From positions 1-64,000 of the forward strand of contig JAFWVY010000022.1 of the NCBI GenBank assembly GCA_017523725.1: a stretch of DNA of 64,000 nt, written 5' to 3'. The notes under the pieces were generated by a model. It was not told the origin of the DNA. It made no database searches and was given only the letters and a program-made list of their open reading frames with translations. This DNA is from Bacteroidales bacterium (GTDB lineage: Bacteria > Bacteroidota > Bacteroidia > Bacteroidales > UBA4181). Positions 26,370-36,320 of this stretch are shown in pieces. The stretch's first letter is position 1; each line of letters starts with the position of its first letter. The position numbers and the translations under genes were made by a program.

Positions 26370-26452
26370 CACGAAAATCCGGACATATCGTGCCAATCCT
26401 TTTTTGTTGTGAAAAAAAACGCGGCTTGTGGCGCTGCAAACGGATTCTCGTG

Positions 26453-26460
26453 TACTTTTG
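26453..26460 (+). promoter_or_regulatory. Putative -7 box (TACTTTTG) for the four-helix membrane protein gene
   Basis: An exact TAnnTTTG match 15 bases before ATG26475, with TTGTG at 26426-26430 as a possible -33 element. Confidence 0.55.
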
Positions 26461-26474
26461 CAATCATGTCCGTC

Positions 26475-27236
26475 ATGTCACACAAAAAAAATACGAACGT
26501 ATCCCGGTGGTTGCCACTGTTGTGCGGACTGAGTCTGCTTCTGTGTCTGCCACTGCGGCTGGATGCGGTTTCCAGACCGTATTACGTTGAACTGACGTTG
26601 ATGCCGGCCGTGGAAGATGCACAGACGCAGCCAACGGAAGGGGCATTGCAGATGGTTACGGCACAGGCAGATTCTTTTCTGGTGCAGTATGCAACTTCGA
26701 CGGTGGTCTGGCCGGTATCGGAATCGCAGGTTTTCTTTTTCAAGATGACACAGCGCGGACGGATGCAGGTGCGTTGGATTTCGGCGGCGGATACCTTGTA
26801 CAGCCGGCCGTTCCGGTTGTCCCCCGTCCGGACGGACATGCTCGTCCGGGCACAGGGAGGACGGCTGAGAGTGCATCGTATATGGTATTTTCCGCCGGGA
26901 CATTCCGGCCGGGTGGGCATGGTACTGCTTTTCGTCCTGGTCGCTTTGCCTGTCAAGCTGCTGATTGCCTTGTTGGTATTGACCGCTCGTCGGCAACCGT
27001 TACGCATACTGTGGCCGGCGGCCGGATGGTTTGCCCTGACGATTTTCCTCTGCGGCTATTTTCCGATGAGCCTGCTGTGTCTGTTCATGTTGCCGGTCGT
27101 ATTGGAAACGGCTGGACTGCGGCTGTGTTGCAAGCCGTGGCTCGGATGGAAGGAAACGCTGTGGTTCGTATTGCTGACCAATGTCTGCACGTTCGGACTC
27201 GTGCATCTGCTGTATCGGTCGATTTTCTTTATGTAG
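26475..27236 (+). CDS. Membrane protein of unknown function (periplasmic domain plus about four helices)
   Basis: From ATG26475 the product is 253 residues; ATG26466 lies almost at the predicted transcription start. An N-terminal hydrophobic segment (about 12-30) precedes a strand-rich region (about 32-145) that looks extracytoplasmic. Four or so hydrophobic helices follow (about 150-250; VGMVLLFVLVALPVKLLIALLVL and later segments). I recognise no family motif. It is convergent with ruvC and the two stop regions overlap by eight bases, with no terminator between them. Confidence 0.7.
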   Translation: MSHKKNTNVSRWLPLLCGLSLLLCLPLRLDAVSRPYYVELTLMPAVEDAQTQPTEGALQMVTAQADSFLVQYATSTVVWPVSESQVFFFKMTQRGRMQVRWISAADTLYSRPFRLSPVRTDMLVRAQGGRLRVHRIWYFPPGHSGRVGMVLLFVLVALPVKLLIALLVLTARRQPLRILWPAAGWFALTIFLCGYFPMSLLCLFMLPVVLETAGLRLCCKPWLGWKETLWFVLLTNVCTFGLVHLLYRSIFFM

Positions 27237-27822
27237 TAACGATTCTGTCCGGATTGTTCCGGACAAAATCATTCCATGACCCCTTGTGCGAGGTCGTCCG
27301 TCTGGCTGTGCCCGATGCGGGTGGCACGGGCAGTTCTTTCTGGAAATAGTGGCATACCGATGCGGCCAGTGCATCGGTGGCATCGAAATACTCCGGCAGG
27401 CCGTCCATGTGGAACATGGTCTGCAGCATACGAGCCACCTGCTCCTTGGAGGCGGCGCCTTTTCCCGTAACGGCCAGTTTGATTTTCCGTGGCGCATATT
27501 CGAAGACTGGAATGCTGCGGGACAAGGCTACGGTAATGACCGTGCCCTGTGCCCGGCCCAGTTTGAGCATGGACTGGACATTCTTGGCATAGAACGGCGC
27601 TTCAATGGCAAGTTCGTCGGGATGGAACTCGTCGATGAGCGACACGGCCCTTTCATAGATTTTCCGGAGACGTACATAGTGGTCCTGAAATTTGTTCAGT
27701 TTCAGGACTCCCAGGGCCAGGATGCGGGGCGTGCCGTTTTTCGGACATTGCAACATGCTGTATCCGAGAACGGAGGTACCTGGGTCGATGCCCATAATGA
27801 TGCGGTCTGCCGTATGGTCCAT
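27229..27822 (-). CDS. ruvC: Holliday junction resolvase RuvC
   Basis: From ATG27822 the product is 197 residues. The RNase H-fold acidic residues are visible in MGIDPGT, AIEAPFYAKN and DATDALA, and the Lys/Arg-rich segment YAPRKIKLAVTGKGAASKEQV is typical. RuvC cuts Holliday junctions in partnership with RuvAB, which are not in this window. The C-terminal tail (about 175-197) is family-variable. An upstream in-frame ATG (27843) adds seven residues and is less likely given the -7 box at 27841. Confidence 0.95.
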   Translation of the reverse strand: MDHTADRIIMGIDPGTSVLGYSMLQCPKNGTPRILALGVLKLNKFQDHYVRLRKIYERAVSLIDEFHPDELAIEAPFYAKNVQSMLKLGRAQGTVITVALSRSIPVFEYAPRKIKLAVTGKGAASKEQVARMLQTMFHMDGLPEYFDATDALAASVCHYFQKELPVPPASGTARRTTSHKGSWNDFVRNNPDRIVTT

Positions 27823-27840
27823 GCTGGAAGAATGAAAAAG

Positions 27841-27848
27841 CAAATCTA
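27841..27848 (-). promoter_or_regulatory. Putative -7 box (TAGATTTG) for ruvC
   Basis: An exact TAnnTTTG match on the minus strand, 19 bases before ATG27822. It is divergent from the meaB promoter. Confidence 0.55.
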
Positions 27849-27905
27849 CACGAAAAAAGGCAAAAAAACGAGAGCAACCATGTCCGAACGCGCCGTTTTA
27901 TTGTG

Positions 27906-27913
27906 TAGTTTTG
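27906..27913 (+). promoter_or_regulatory. Putative -7 box (TAGTTTTG) for meaB-ddl
   Basis: An exact TAnnTTTG match 21 bases before ATG27934. The meaB frame stays open far upstream across ruvC, and this box supports the short start. Confidence 0.55.
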
Positions 27914-27933
27914 TCACCGCGAAGAAATACAGG

Positions 27934-29040
27934 ATGGACAGCGGAGAACATATCAAAAGTGCATTGAGCGTGACGGCCGGCATTGAGCCGCCGCCGATGG
28001 TGGATCCGGCTTCCCTGCAGCGTTTTCTGGCTCGTCAGCGCAAGACCCCGATGACGGCTGCCGCCTATGTCAACGGTATTCTGCAGGGCAACCGCACGAT
28101 CCTCAGCCAGGCCATCACGATGGTGGAGAGTTCACTCCCTGCCCATGAAGCAGTGGCGCAGGAGATTGTATCGCGTTGCCTGCCGTATGCGGGACATTCG
28201 GTCCGGATCGGCATCACCGGTGGTCCCGGGGTCGGCAAGAGCACGTTTATCGAGGCCCTGGGCATGTACCTGGTGACGGAGCGGCAGCGCCGACTGGCGG
28301 TGCTGGCCATCGACCCCTCCAGTGAACGCAGCAAGGGCAGCATTTTGGGCGACAAAACGCGTATGGAACAGTTGTCGGTACATCCATCTGCATTTATCCG
28401 GCCTTCACCTTCGGCCGGATCTTTGGGCGGAGTCGCAAAAAAAACGCGCGAAATCATTGTCCTGTGCGAAGCCGCCGGATTCGACACCATTTTTGTAGAG
28501 ACGGTCGGTGTCGGCCAGTCGGAGACCTCGGTGCATGCCATGACCGATTTTTTTCTGTTGCTGATGATATCCGGTGCCGGTGATGAATTACAGGGCATCA
28601 AGCGCGGAATCATGGAAATGGCGGACTTGATTGCCATCAACAAGGCCGACGGCGACCGGGTGCAGGCGGCGGAGATGACCCGTGTGCAGTATCAGAACGC
28701 CTTGCGTCTGTTCCCTCCAACCGCATCGCAGTGGGTTCCGAAATCGCTGGCCTGCTCATCTCTGACCGGGACGGGCATCCGGGAGATATGGGACGCGGTG
28801 ACCGCGTATGTGGACCAGACCTGTGCCAATGGCTATTTCTCCGAACGCCGCAAACAGCAGTCGGCATACTGGATGTATACCTATATCAATGAAATTCTGA
28901 AGAACCGGTTTTATCAGCATGCTTCTGTCCGGGACCAGTTCGGCTATTACGAGCAGCAGGTCGCAGACAGTCGGCTGAGCCCGTTTGCAGCGGCTGATCG
29001 TTTGATTGACGAATACTTACAGTCAATGGATAAATCATGA
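27934..29040 (+). CDS. meaB: MeaB/ArgK-family G3E GTPase
   Basis: From ATG27934 the product is 368 residues, the usual length for the family. The P-loop is GGPGVGKST, followed by DPSSERSKGSILGDKTRM, the G3 region FVETVGVGQSE and the NKAD base motif. A helical C-terminal dimerisation arm ends the protein. MeaB protects and loads cobalamin into methylmalonyl-CoA mutase, which Bacteroidales use for propionate formation; the mutase genes are not in this window. The frame stays open back to 27286, but that part is antisense to ruvC. The stop overlaps the ddl start (ATGA). Confidence 0.93.
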   Translation: MDSGEHIKSALSVTAGIEPPPMVDPASLQRFLARQRKTPMTAAAYVNGILQGNRTILSQAITMVESSLPAHEAVAQEIVSRCLPYAGHSVRIGITGGPGVGKSTFIEALGMYLVTERQRRLAVLAIDPSSERSKGSILGDKTRMEQLSVHPSAFIRPSPSAGSLGGVAKKTREIIVLCEAAGFDTIFVETVGVGQSETSVHAMTDFFLLLMISGAGDELQGIKRGIMEMADLIAINKADGDRVQAAEMTRVQYQNALRLFPPTASQWVPKSLACSSLTGTGIREIWDAVTAYVDQTCANGYFSERRKQQSAYWMYTYINEILKNRFYQHASVRDQFGYYEQQVADSRLSPFAAADRLIDEYLQSMDKS

Positions 29041-30026
29041 AAAAAATAAAGAATATCGCCCTTGTGGCGGGCGGCAATTCCGCGGAGCGGGAGGTGTCGC
29101 TGCGCGGAGCCCGTCAGGTGCGCAAGGTGCTGGAAGACGAGACTTACCGTGTTTTCCCGGTCGTGGTGACAGGCACCCGCTGGACGGTTGAACGGGACGG
29201 ACAGACGGCGGAAATCGACAAGAACGATTTCAGTGTAGTATGGCAGGGAGAACGGATTACTTTTTACTGTGCCTATCTGATGATTCACGGCACCCCTGGC
29301 GAGAACGGGCTGTTGCAGGGTTATTTCGAGATGATGCACATTCCGTATTCATCGTGTGATGTGCTTGTTTCGGCCCTGACTTTCAACAAATATGCTTGCA
29401 AAACCTACCTGAAGGCGTTTGACATACCGCAGGCCGATGCGGTCCTGCTCAGAAAAGGTGTGCCGTACAATGCCGATGAGATTCTGCAGCAGCTGGGACT
29501 TCCGTGTTTCGTCAAGCCGAACAACGGCGGATCCAGTTTCGGCACAACCAAGGTGAAACGGGTGGAGGACTTTGACGAAGCGGTGGCGAAGGCCTACGGG
29601 CAGGACGATGAAGTCATCGTGGAACGTTTCATAAGCGGTACGGAGGTGTCAAACGGTGTCTTCCGCATCGGCGACAAGACAACGGTGCTGCCGGTTACGG
29701 AAATCGTGCCGGTCCACGACTTTTTTGATGTGGAATCGAAGTATCAGGACGGGATGTCAGAGGAAATCACCCCGGCGCGGATCTCTCCGCTCCTGACGCT
29801 GCGCTGCCAGGCACTTTCGGAGAAGATATACGACGCTTTGCATTGCCGGGGCATCGTCAGAATGGACTACATTATCATGCACAATGTACCTTATTTCCTG
29901 GAAGTCAATACAGTACCTGGGATGAGTGAGGCCAGTATCGTGCCGAAGCAGATGGCAGCTGAGGGGTTGTCACCCAAGCAGGTGTTCGTTGACATTATCG
30001 AGGACGTTGTGGCCCGCTGCTGCTGA
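29037..30026 (+). CDS. ddl: D-alanine--D-alanine ligase
   Basis: This 329-residue ATP-grasp enzyme joins two D-alanines for peptidoglycan precursors in the cytoplasm. Family blocks are GGNSAEREVSLR (N-terminal substrate site), HGTPGENGLLQG, FVKPNNGGSSFG (ATP site), RMDYI and EVNTVPGMSEASIVPKQ. Length is slightly under the common 340-360. It overlaps meaB by four bases, so coupled translation is likely although the functions are unrelated. Confidence 0.94.
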   Translation: MKKIKNIALVAGGNSAEREVSLRGARQVRKVLEDETYRVFPVVVTGTRWTVERDGQTAEIDKNDFSVVWQGERITFYCAYLMIHGTPGENGLLQGYFEMMHIPYSSCDVLVSALTFNKYACKTYLKAFDIPQADAVLLRKGVPYNADEILQQLGLPCFVKPNNGGSSFGTTKVKRVEDFDEAVAKAYGQDDEVIVERFISGTEVSNGVFRIGDKTTVLPVTEIVPVHDFFDVESKYQDGMSEEITPARISPLLTLRCQALSEKIYDALHCRGIVRMDYIIMHNVPYFLEVNTVPGMSEASIVPKQMAAEGLSPKQVFVDIIEDVVARCC

Positions 30027-30053
30027 AAAGCGGAAATTTTGGCAGATTATTGT

Positions 30054-30061
30054 TATCTTTG
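30054..30061 (+). promoter_or_regulatory. Putative -7 box (TATCTTTG) for the sigma-54 regulator operon
   Basis: An exact TAnnTTTG match 22 bases before ATG30084. It lies inside the open frame beginning at 30039, so the shorter start is chosen. Confidence 0.55.
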
Positions 30062-30083
30062 GCGCAAAAATCGGCAGCCTATC

Positions 30084-31361
30084 ATGGAGAATGAGGAGAT
30101 ACAGCGCATTAAACAACGGTTTGGCATCATCGGGTCCGATGCAGGTCTGATGCGGGCCATTGCTACGGCATTGCAGGTGGCGCAGACCGATCTGTCGGTA
30201 TTGATTACTGGCGAGAGCGGGGTAGGCAAGGAGGTTTTTCCGCAGATTATCCATCAGCACAGTATCCGCAAGCATGGTGCTTATATTGCCGTGAACTGCG
30301 GCGCCATTCCCGAGGGTACCATTGATTCCGAACTGTTCGGTCACGAAAAGGGCGCGTTCACCGGTGCGACCGAAAGCCGCAAAGGTTATTTCGAGGTCGC
30401 CGACGGGGGGACGATTTTCCTGGACGAAGTAGGTGAGCTGCCGCTTTCAACCCAGGTGCGTCTGCTCCGTGTGCTTGAGACAGGTGAATATCTGCGCGTA
30501 GGCTCTTCGAAAATCATGAAGACCGATGTCCGGGTGGTGGCCGCCACCAATCTGGACGTACCCGATGCGGTTGCCAAGGGAAAGTTCCGGGAGGATTTGT
30601 ATTACCGGCTCAACACGGTGCCGATCGCCATTCCGCCGCTGCGCGCGCGTCAAGATGACATTGCGTTGCTTTTCAGAAAGTTCGCAGTGGATTTTGCTGC
30701 AAAATACCGGATGCCGGCCGTTCAACTTACGGACGATGCGCGTCAGGTGCTGCTGTCGTATAACTGGCCTGGCAACATCCGGCAGTTGCGGAATATCACG
30801 GAGCAGATCTCAATCATCGAAACCGACCGGACCATCACGGCAGAGGTGCTCCGGCGCTATCTGCCGGACTATGTGGCCCAGAAACTGCCGGCCCGTCTTT
30901 CCGTGACATCCGATGAACACACGTTTGCTTCGGAACGGGAGATACTGTACAGTGTGCTTTTTGACCTCCGGAAAGATGTGAACGACCTGAAACGGATGAT
31001 GAAGGAAATGGGGCATGGCGACATGCGGCCGGTGGAACCGGCCACAACGCCGTACGAGATTCTCCAGTCCATTGCCGCACCGCAGCCGCCGTCGCCTGAC
31101 GAAACGCAGCAATTCACAGTTGTGGCTTCGCCACCGGTTTCTGTCATAACGTCCGCAGATCAGCCGGGGCAGAAAAACCGCGGCCATGTCGAAGACACCG
31201 AAGCTATCCAGGAAGAATCTTTGTCTCTGAATGCCCATGAAATAGAAATGATTCGCAAGGCGCTTGAGAAGCACCGCGGCAAACGGAAGGATGCCGCCCG
31301 CGAACTTGGCATCTCGGAAAGGACCCTGTATCGTAAAATCAAGGAACACCATCTGGAGTAA
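30084..31361 (+). CDS. Sigma-54-dependent activator without an N-terminal sensory domain
   Basis: From ATG30084 the product is 425 residues. The AAA+ domain starts almost at once: Walker A is GESGVGKE, the sigma-54 contact loop is GAFTGA, and Walker B lies in GTIFLDEVGELP, with sensor regions after it (about 20-255). A less conserved linker rich in Pro/Ala/Thr (about 285-370) leads to a C-terminal Fis-type HTH (about 380-425; RKDAARELGISERTLYRKI). It has no receiver, PAS or GAF domain, so its activity must be set by level or by a partner. lptE starts at its stop codon (TAATG). In Bacteroidales this neighbour pattern appears conserved, from memory. Confidence 0.92.
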   Translation: MENEEIQRIKQRFGIIGSDAGLMRAIATALQVAQTDLSVLITGESGVGKEVFPQIIHQHSIRKHGAYIAVNCGAIPEGTIDSELFGHEKGAFTGATESRKGYFEVADGGTIFLDEVGELPLSTQVRLLRVLETGEYLRVGSSKIMKTDVRVVAATNLDVPDAVAKGKFREDLYYRLNTVPIAIPPLRARQDDIALLFRKFAVDFAAKYRMPAVQLTDDARQVLLSYNWPGNIRQLRNITEQISIIETDRTITAEVLRRYLPDYVAQKLPARLSVTSDEHTFASEREILYSVLFDLRKDVNDLKRMMKEMGHGDMRPVEPATTPYEILQSIAAPQPPSPDETQQFTVVASPPVSVITSADQPGQKNRGHVEDTEAIQEESLSLNAHEIEMIRKALEKHRGKRKDAARELGISERTLYRKIKEHHLE

Positions 31362-31873
31362 TGCGCGTACTGTATCGTTTTCTTCTCGCTATTGTTCCGT
31401 TCTTCATGCTGACCGGATGTTCGCTCTCGTTTAACATGTCCGGTGCAGTCATCGACTATACGCAAATATCAACCTGCGAGATACAATACATTCAGAACAA
31501 TGCGGAGATAGTCAACGCGACCCTGAGTAACATGATTACCGAGAAACTGCGTGACAAGATCCAGTCCGATACACGGCTCAAACTCGTCCCGAGAAACGGC
31601 GACGTGATCTTCGAAGGAGATATCACGGGTTATACCGTTACCTCGCAGGGTGTGACCGCCGATGCTACGTCTGCCAAAGACCGCTTGACGGTGACGCTGA
31701 ACATCCGTTATACAAACACCAAAGTGGCGTCCGAAAGTTTTACAAAGTCTTTCTCTGAATTCGCAGAGTACGATCGGACGACCTCTTTTTCGTCGGTTGA
31801 ATCGGCTCTGCTTGATGAGATTGTCCCGCTGCTGATAGAGGATATCTTCACGGCATCATTCTCTAACTGGTGA
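31361..31873 (+). CDS. lptE: LPS assembly lipoprotein LptE
   Basis: This 170-residue lipoprotein has a signal ending in the lipobox LTGC (Cys20). The mature part has the LptE pattern of Bacteroidetes: SFNMSGAVIDYTQISTCEI, then a helix with NATLSNMITEKLRDKI, DVIFEGDITGY and paired strands with TVTLNIRYTN. LptE plugs the LptD barrel that inserts lipopolysaccharide into the outer membrane. It overlaps the regulator by one base and the next gene by one base, so the three are probably translated together. Confidence 0.9.
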   Translation: MRVLYRFLLAIVPFFMLTGCSLSFNMSGAVIDYTQISTCEIQYIQNNAEIVNATLSNMITEKLRDKIQSDTRLKLVPRNGDVIFEGDITGYTVTSQGVTADATSAKDRLTVTLNIRYTNTKVASESFTKSFSEFAEYDRTTSFSSVESALLDEIVPLLIEDIFTASFSNW

Positions 31874-32550
31874 TGGAACAGGATATTACGCTGGAAACAC
31901 TTAGCAGTTGTCTGGAAAAGCAAACAATCGGTGAAGGATCCTGTCCGCCGGCTTTGTCTGCGGTGCTTGACCGTTATCCATATTTTGCACTGGCCGGCAG
32001 CGCTTGCCTGAATGCGATGTATCGCACATCCCGTGCAGATTTCCGTCAGACAGCAGCCCGGACGGCATGGTCACTGTCCAGTCCGGTATGGATGCGGATG
32101 TATTTGCAGGGCGTATGGCAACCTTTGGCAGAACCCGATATGGAGAAGCCCGAAGTTGAGGTTGCCGTGGAAGTCCTGCCGGCAGCATCGCCGGAGGTGG
32201 AGATGCCGTCCGTTCCAGTGGTGTCTGCTGCAAGCCCGGAAGCCTCCGCTACACCTGTTGTTGCGCCTGCATCGCCAGCCACGGACCGGGAGGCCTGGAA
32301 TGCCGCGGTCGATGCGTTCATCGCCGACTGTGCGACGTTGAAGCCTCAGAATACCGGATTCGTGGTGGACATTGCATCGAGTATCCGGCCGGATGAAGAC
32401 CTGGTGACGGAAACGTTGGCCAGGGTTTATGCCTCGCAACATATGTATAAAAAGGCTATTCAGGTTTATCATAAATTAATTTTGAGATATCCGGAAAAAA
32501 GCAATTACTTTGCGGTGCAGATTGAAATGCTGAAACAAGAACTCATTTAA
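31873..32550 (+). CDS. Protein of unknown function between lptE and secG
   Basis: From ATG31873 (overlapping the lptE stop by one base) the product is 225 residues. It has no signal peptide or membrane helix. The N-terminal part (about 1-85) is helical. A low-complexity region rich in Ala, Pro, Val, Glu and Ser follows (about 90-142), and the C-terminus has a TPR-like pair of helices (about 180-220; ARVYASQHMYKKAIQVYHKLILRYPEK). It is probably a cytoplasmic scaffold or adaptor; I know no function. secG follows after 17 bases. Confidence 0.75.
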   Translation: MEQDITLETLSSCLEKQTIGEGSCPPALSAVLDRYPYFALAGSACLNAMYRTSRADFRQTAARTAWSLSSPVWMRMYLQGVWQPLAEPDMEKPEVEVAVEVLPAASPEVEMPSVPVVSAASPEASATPVVAPASPATDREAWNAAVDAFIADCATLKPQNTGFVVDIASSIRPDEDLVTETLARVYASQHMYKKAIQVYHKLILRYPEKSNYFAVQIEMLKQELI

Positions 32551-32567
32551 TTAATAATTAACGACTT

Positions 32568-32957
32568 ATGTATTTAATTGTAACGATATTGATTTTCATC
32601 GTCGCCATCCTTCTCGTTCTGGTAGTACTTGTTCAGAACTCGAAAGGAGGTGGTTTGGCTGCCAATTTTTCGTCGACTAACCAGATTATGGGTGTCCGCA
32701 AGACGGCCGACTTTCTGGAAAAAAGCACATGGACGCTGGCTGCGGTCATGATTTTCCTGTGCGTGGTGGCCGGACTGATGGTGCCTCGGGCCAGCGAAGT
32801 GAATGCAGCCGGACCGCAGTCTCAGATTCAGCGTCAGATTGACGAAGCCGTCGATCCGACCTCGGTGCCCGGTTTCTCAACAACACTGCCGGCTGCGGCT
32901 GAAAATGCGGCTGAGCCGTCTGCAGCGGATGCGCCTGCCGAGACCGATGGCAACTGA
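32568..32957 (+). CDS. secG: Preprotein translocase subunit SecG
   Basis: This 129-residue inner-membrane protein has two hydrophobic helices (about 2-22 and 58-77) on either side of the conserved loop VLVQNSKGGGLAANF. SecG assists SecYE in protein export; secY lies in the ribosomal superoperon of this window. The C-terminal 40 residues are an Ala/Glu/Pro-rich tail typical of Bacteroidetes SecG. It is the last gene of the operon before a terminator. Confidence 0.92.
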   Translation: MYLIVTILIFIVAILLVLVVLVQNSKGGGLAANFSSTNQIMGVRKTADFLEKSTWTLAAVMIFLCVVAGLMVPRASEVNAAGPQSQIQRQIDEAVDPTSVPGFSTTLPAAAENAAEPSAADAPAETDGN

Positions 32958-32978
32958 TCCGTCGTTCAATGCAATCGG

Positions 32979-33016
32979 AAAAAGTGTCAGTTTTTTTTGA
33001 CTGACACTTTTTTTTT
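32979..33016 (+). terminator. Terminator after secG
   Basis: A 13-bp stem (32979-32991 with 33000-33012) with a T-rich loop is followed by more T. It isolates the secG operon from groES. Confidence 0.88.
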
Positions 33017-33141
33017 GCTGTCGCCGGACCGCGCCGGATGTGCTAAAATGTCGTATTTGGAGTGCCTTTCCTCTTTGGCATAAATTCTGATTGAGGGGGT
33101 GCGTCAATTTGGACAAAGTCTAACTTTAAATAAAAACAATT

Positions 33142-33420
33142 ATGGCAGAAGTTAAAATCAAACCCTTGGCTGACAGAGTGCTTGTCAAGCCAATGGAGGC
33201 GGAATCCAGAACGGCCAGCGGCCTGATCATCCCGGATTCGGCGAAGGAAAAACCGCAGAAAGGCACCGTGGTAGCCATGGGCCCCGGCACCAAGGACGAA
33301 AAAATGGAGGTGAAAGCCGGTGACGTGGTGCTGTACGGCAAGTACGCCGGCACGGAACTGAATGTGGACGGCATCGACTACCTGATGATGCGTCAGTCGG
33401 ATATTCTGGCAATTCTTTAA
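33142..33420 (+). CDS. groES: Co-chaperonin GroES
   Basis: This 92-residue protein is the GroES cap: [12 protein letters not shown] at the N-terminus, a mobile loop around residues 16-32 ([19 protein letters not shown]) and [10 protein letters not shown] at the end. groEL follows after 23 bases. I see no CIRCE-type inverted repeat in the 125 bases between the secG terminator and groES, so HrcA control is not indicated. No convincing TAnnTTTG box was found there either. Confidence 0.97.
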   Translation: MAEVKIKPLADRVLVKPMEAESRTASGLIIPDSAKEKPQKGTVVAMGPGTKDEKMEVKAGDVVLYGKYAGTELNVDGIDYLMMRQSDILAIL

Positions 33421-33425
33421 GATAA

Positions 33426-35078
<1,653 letters not shown>

Positions 35079-35103
35079 GATCTGCTCCTGAAAGAAAGAG
35101 AAG

Positions 35104-35133
35104 GCGACCGATACATTATCGGTCGCTTTTTTT
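35104..35133 (+). terminator. Terminator after groEL
   Basis: A 9-bp perfect stem (35104-35112 with 35118-35126) with a 5-base loop is followed by seven T. Its sequence closely resembles the terminator at 2469. Confidence 0.92.
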
Positions 35134-35203
35134 ATGGCTGAACGATGTGGTTTTTCGTGATGGGATACTGCCCCTGCCGGAGCAAGTCTGCCGGGGAAAG
35201 TTG

Positions 35204-35236
35204 AAAAAAAAAGTCGACTGAAAAGTCGACTTTTTT
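35204..35236. terminator. Second, bidirectional terminator between groEL and korB
   Basis: A 13-bp stem including the A/T flanks (35207-35219 with 35224-35236) has a GAAA loop, an A-run before and a T-run after. It probably ends korAB and backs up the groEL terminator. Confidence 0.88.
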
Positions 35237-35270
35237 ATGCCTGTTCTTACCGGACGGTATGGCAGTCTGG

Positions 35271-36299
35271 TCAGATTTCGAAGGTGTCGCCGCTGCGCAG
35301 CAGGTCATCCACACAGTGGATGGACGATTTCGCTTTCTGCGATTCAATCTGCTGTTCGATGGCGTCCTCGTAAGTGTCGCCGGCTGCGGCGCGGATGACG
35401 CCGATGGCGACGGGATAGTCTGGCAGACACATCTGTGCCAGCATCATGTGCAGTTGGGAATCTTGCGTGTACGGATCGTGTACGAGAATGTCGTCCAGCG
35501 TGATGCCGTTCTCTCCGATGGTGACCACCTTGAGCCGGCCGCCTTCGAAAATGAGTCCCTTCTCCTTGTTCTTTCCGAACAGCATAGGCTTGCCGGCTTC
35601 CAGAATAAGCTGATTGTCATCCCGGGTCTCCTTGGAAGTGATGGCAGCATGGGCCTTGTCGGCGAAAATCATGCAGTTCTGCAGTACTTCCACCACGGCG
35701 GTGCCTTTGTGCTGCGCACCTTGCAGCAGGATGTCACTGAGTAGTTTAGGATTTGTGTCAACACAGCGTGCAAAGAAATTGCCCTTGGCACCGATGACCA
35801 GTTCGCCCGGGTTGCACGGGCGCTCGATGGTGCCCAGTGGCGAAGTCTTGGTCACGGTTCCCTGCGGCGTGGTGGGGGAGTACTGTCCCTTGGTCAGGCC
35901 GTAGATCTGGTTGTTGAACAGAATCATCGTCAGATCGATATTCCTGCGGATGATATGGATGAAATGGTTGCCTCCGATGGAGGTGCAGTCACCGTCGCCG
36001 GTGGCCACCCATACGCTGAGTGCGGGGTTGGTGATCTTGATGCCGGTGGCGATGGCCGCGGCACGGCCGTGAATGCTGTGGAACCCATAGGTGTTCACGT
36101 AGTAGGGGAAACGTGAAGAACAACCGATGCCGGATACGACCATGAAATGATCCTGGGCATATCCTGTCCTCGGGAAGGTCTGGGCCACAGCGCTCAGAAT
36201 GGCGTGGTCGCCGCATCCGGGGCACCATTTGACCATCTGGTCGCTTAAAAAGTCTTCTTTGGTGAGCGGATGGTCGCTCAACGGAATTTTATTGGACAT
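35271..36299 (-). CDS. korB: 2-oxoacid:ferredoxin oxidoreductase, beta subunit (KorB-like)
   Basis: This 342-residue subunit binds thiamine diphosphate and part of the iron-sulfur electron path. Visible motifs are KWCPGCGDHAIL and GDGDCTSIGGNH (TPP/Mg site). With the alpha subunit it oxidises a 2-oxoacid, most likely 2-oxoglutarate, to the acyl-CoA with reduction of ferredoxin, or works in the reverse direction. korA lies 21 bases upstream. Substrate is from family resemblance and not certain. Confidence 0.9.
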   Translation of the reverse strand: MSNKIPLSDHPLTKEDFLSDQMVKWCPGCGDHAILSAVAQTFPRTGYAQDHFMVVSGIGCSSRFPYYVNTYGFHSIHGRAAAIATGIKITNPALSVWVATGDGDCTSIGGNHFIHIIRRNIDLTMILFNNQIYGLTKGQYSPTTPQGTVTKTSPLGTIERPCNPGELVIGAKGNFFARCVDTNPKLLSDILLQGAQHKGTAVVEVLQNCMIFADKAHAAITSKETRDDNQLILEAGKPMLFGKNKEKGLIFEGGRLKVVTIGENGITLDDILVHDPYTQDSQLHMMLAQMCLPDYPVAIGVIRAAAGDTYEDAIEQQIESQKAKSSIHCVDDLLRSGDTFEI

Positions 36300-36320
36300 G
36301 ACTTTATGGTTTGATGCGGA

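Noticed and set aside
27286-27933. N-terminal extension of MeaB by about 216 residues
   Set aside because: The extension is antisense to ruvC and upstream of the meaB -7 box; the remaining 368 residues are the normal family length.
32640-32660. Strong Shine-Dalgarno-like AAAGGAGGTGG inside secG
   Set aside because: It encodes the conserved SKGGG loop of SecG, and no start codon with a real frame follows. Bacteroidota seldom use such sites.
33017-33141. Possible CIRCE or other heat-shock operator before groES
   Set aside because: No inverted repeat of the CIRCE type and no convincing TAnnTTTG box was found; only loose TTTG words are present.
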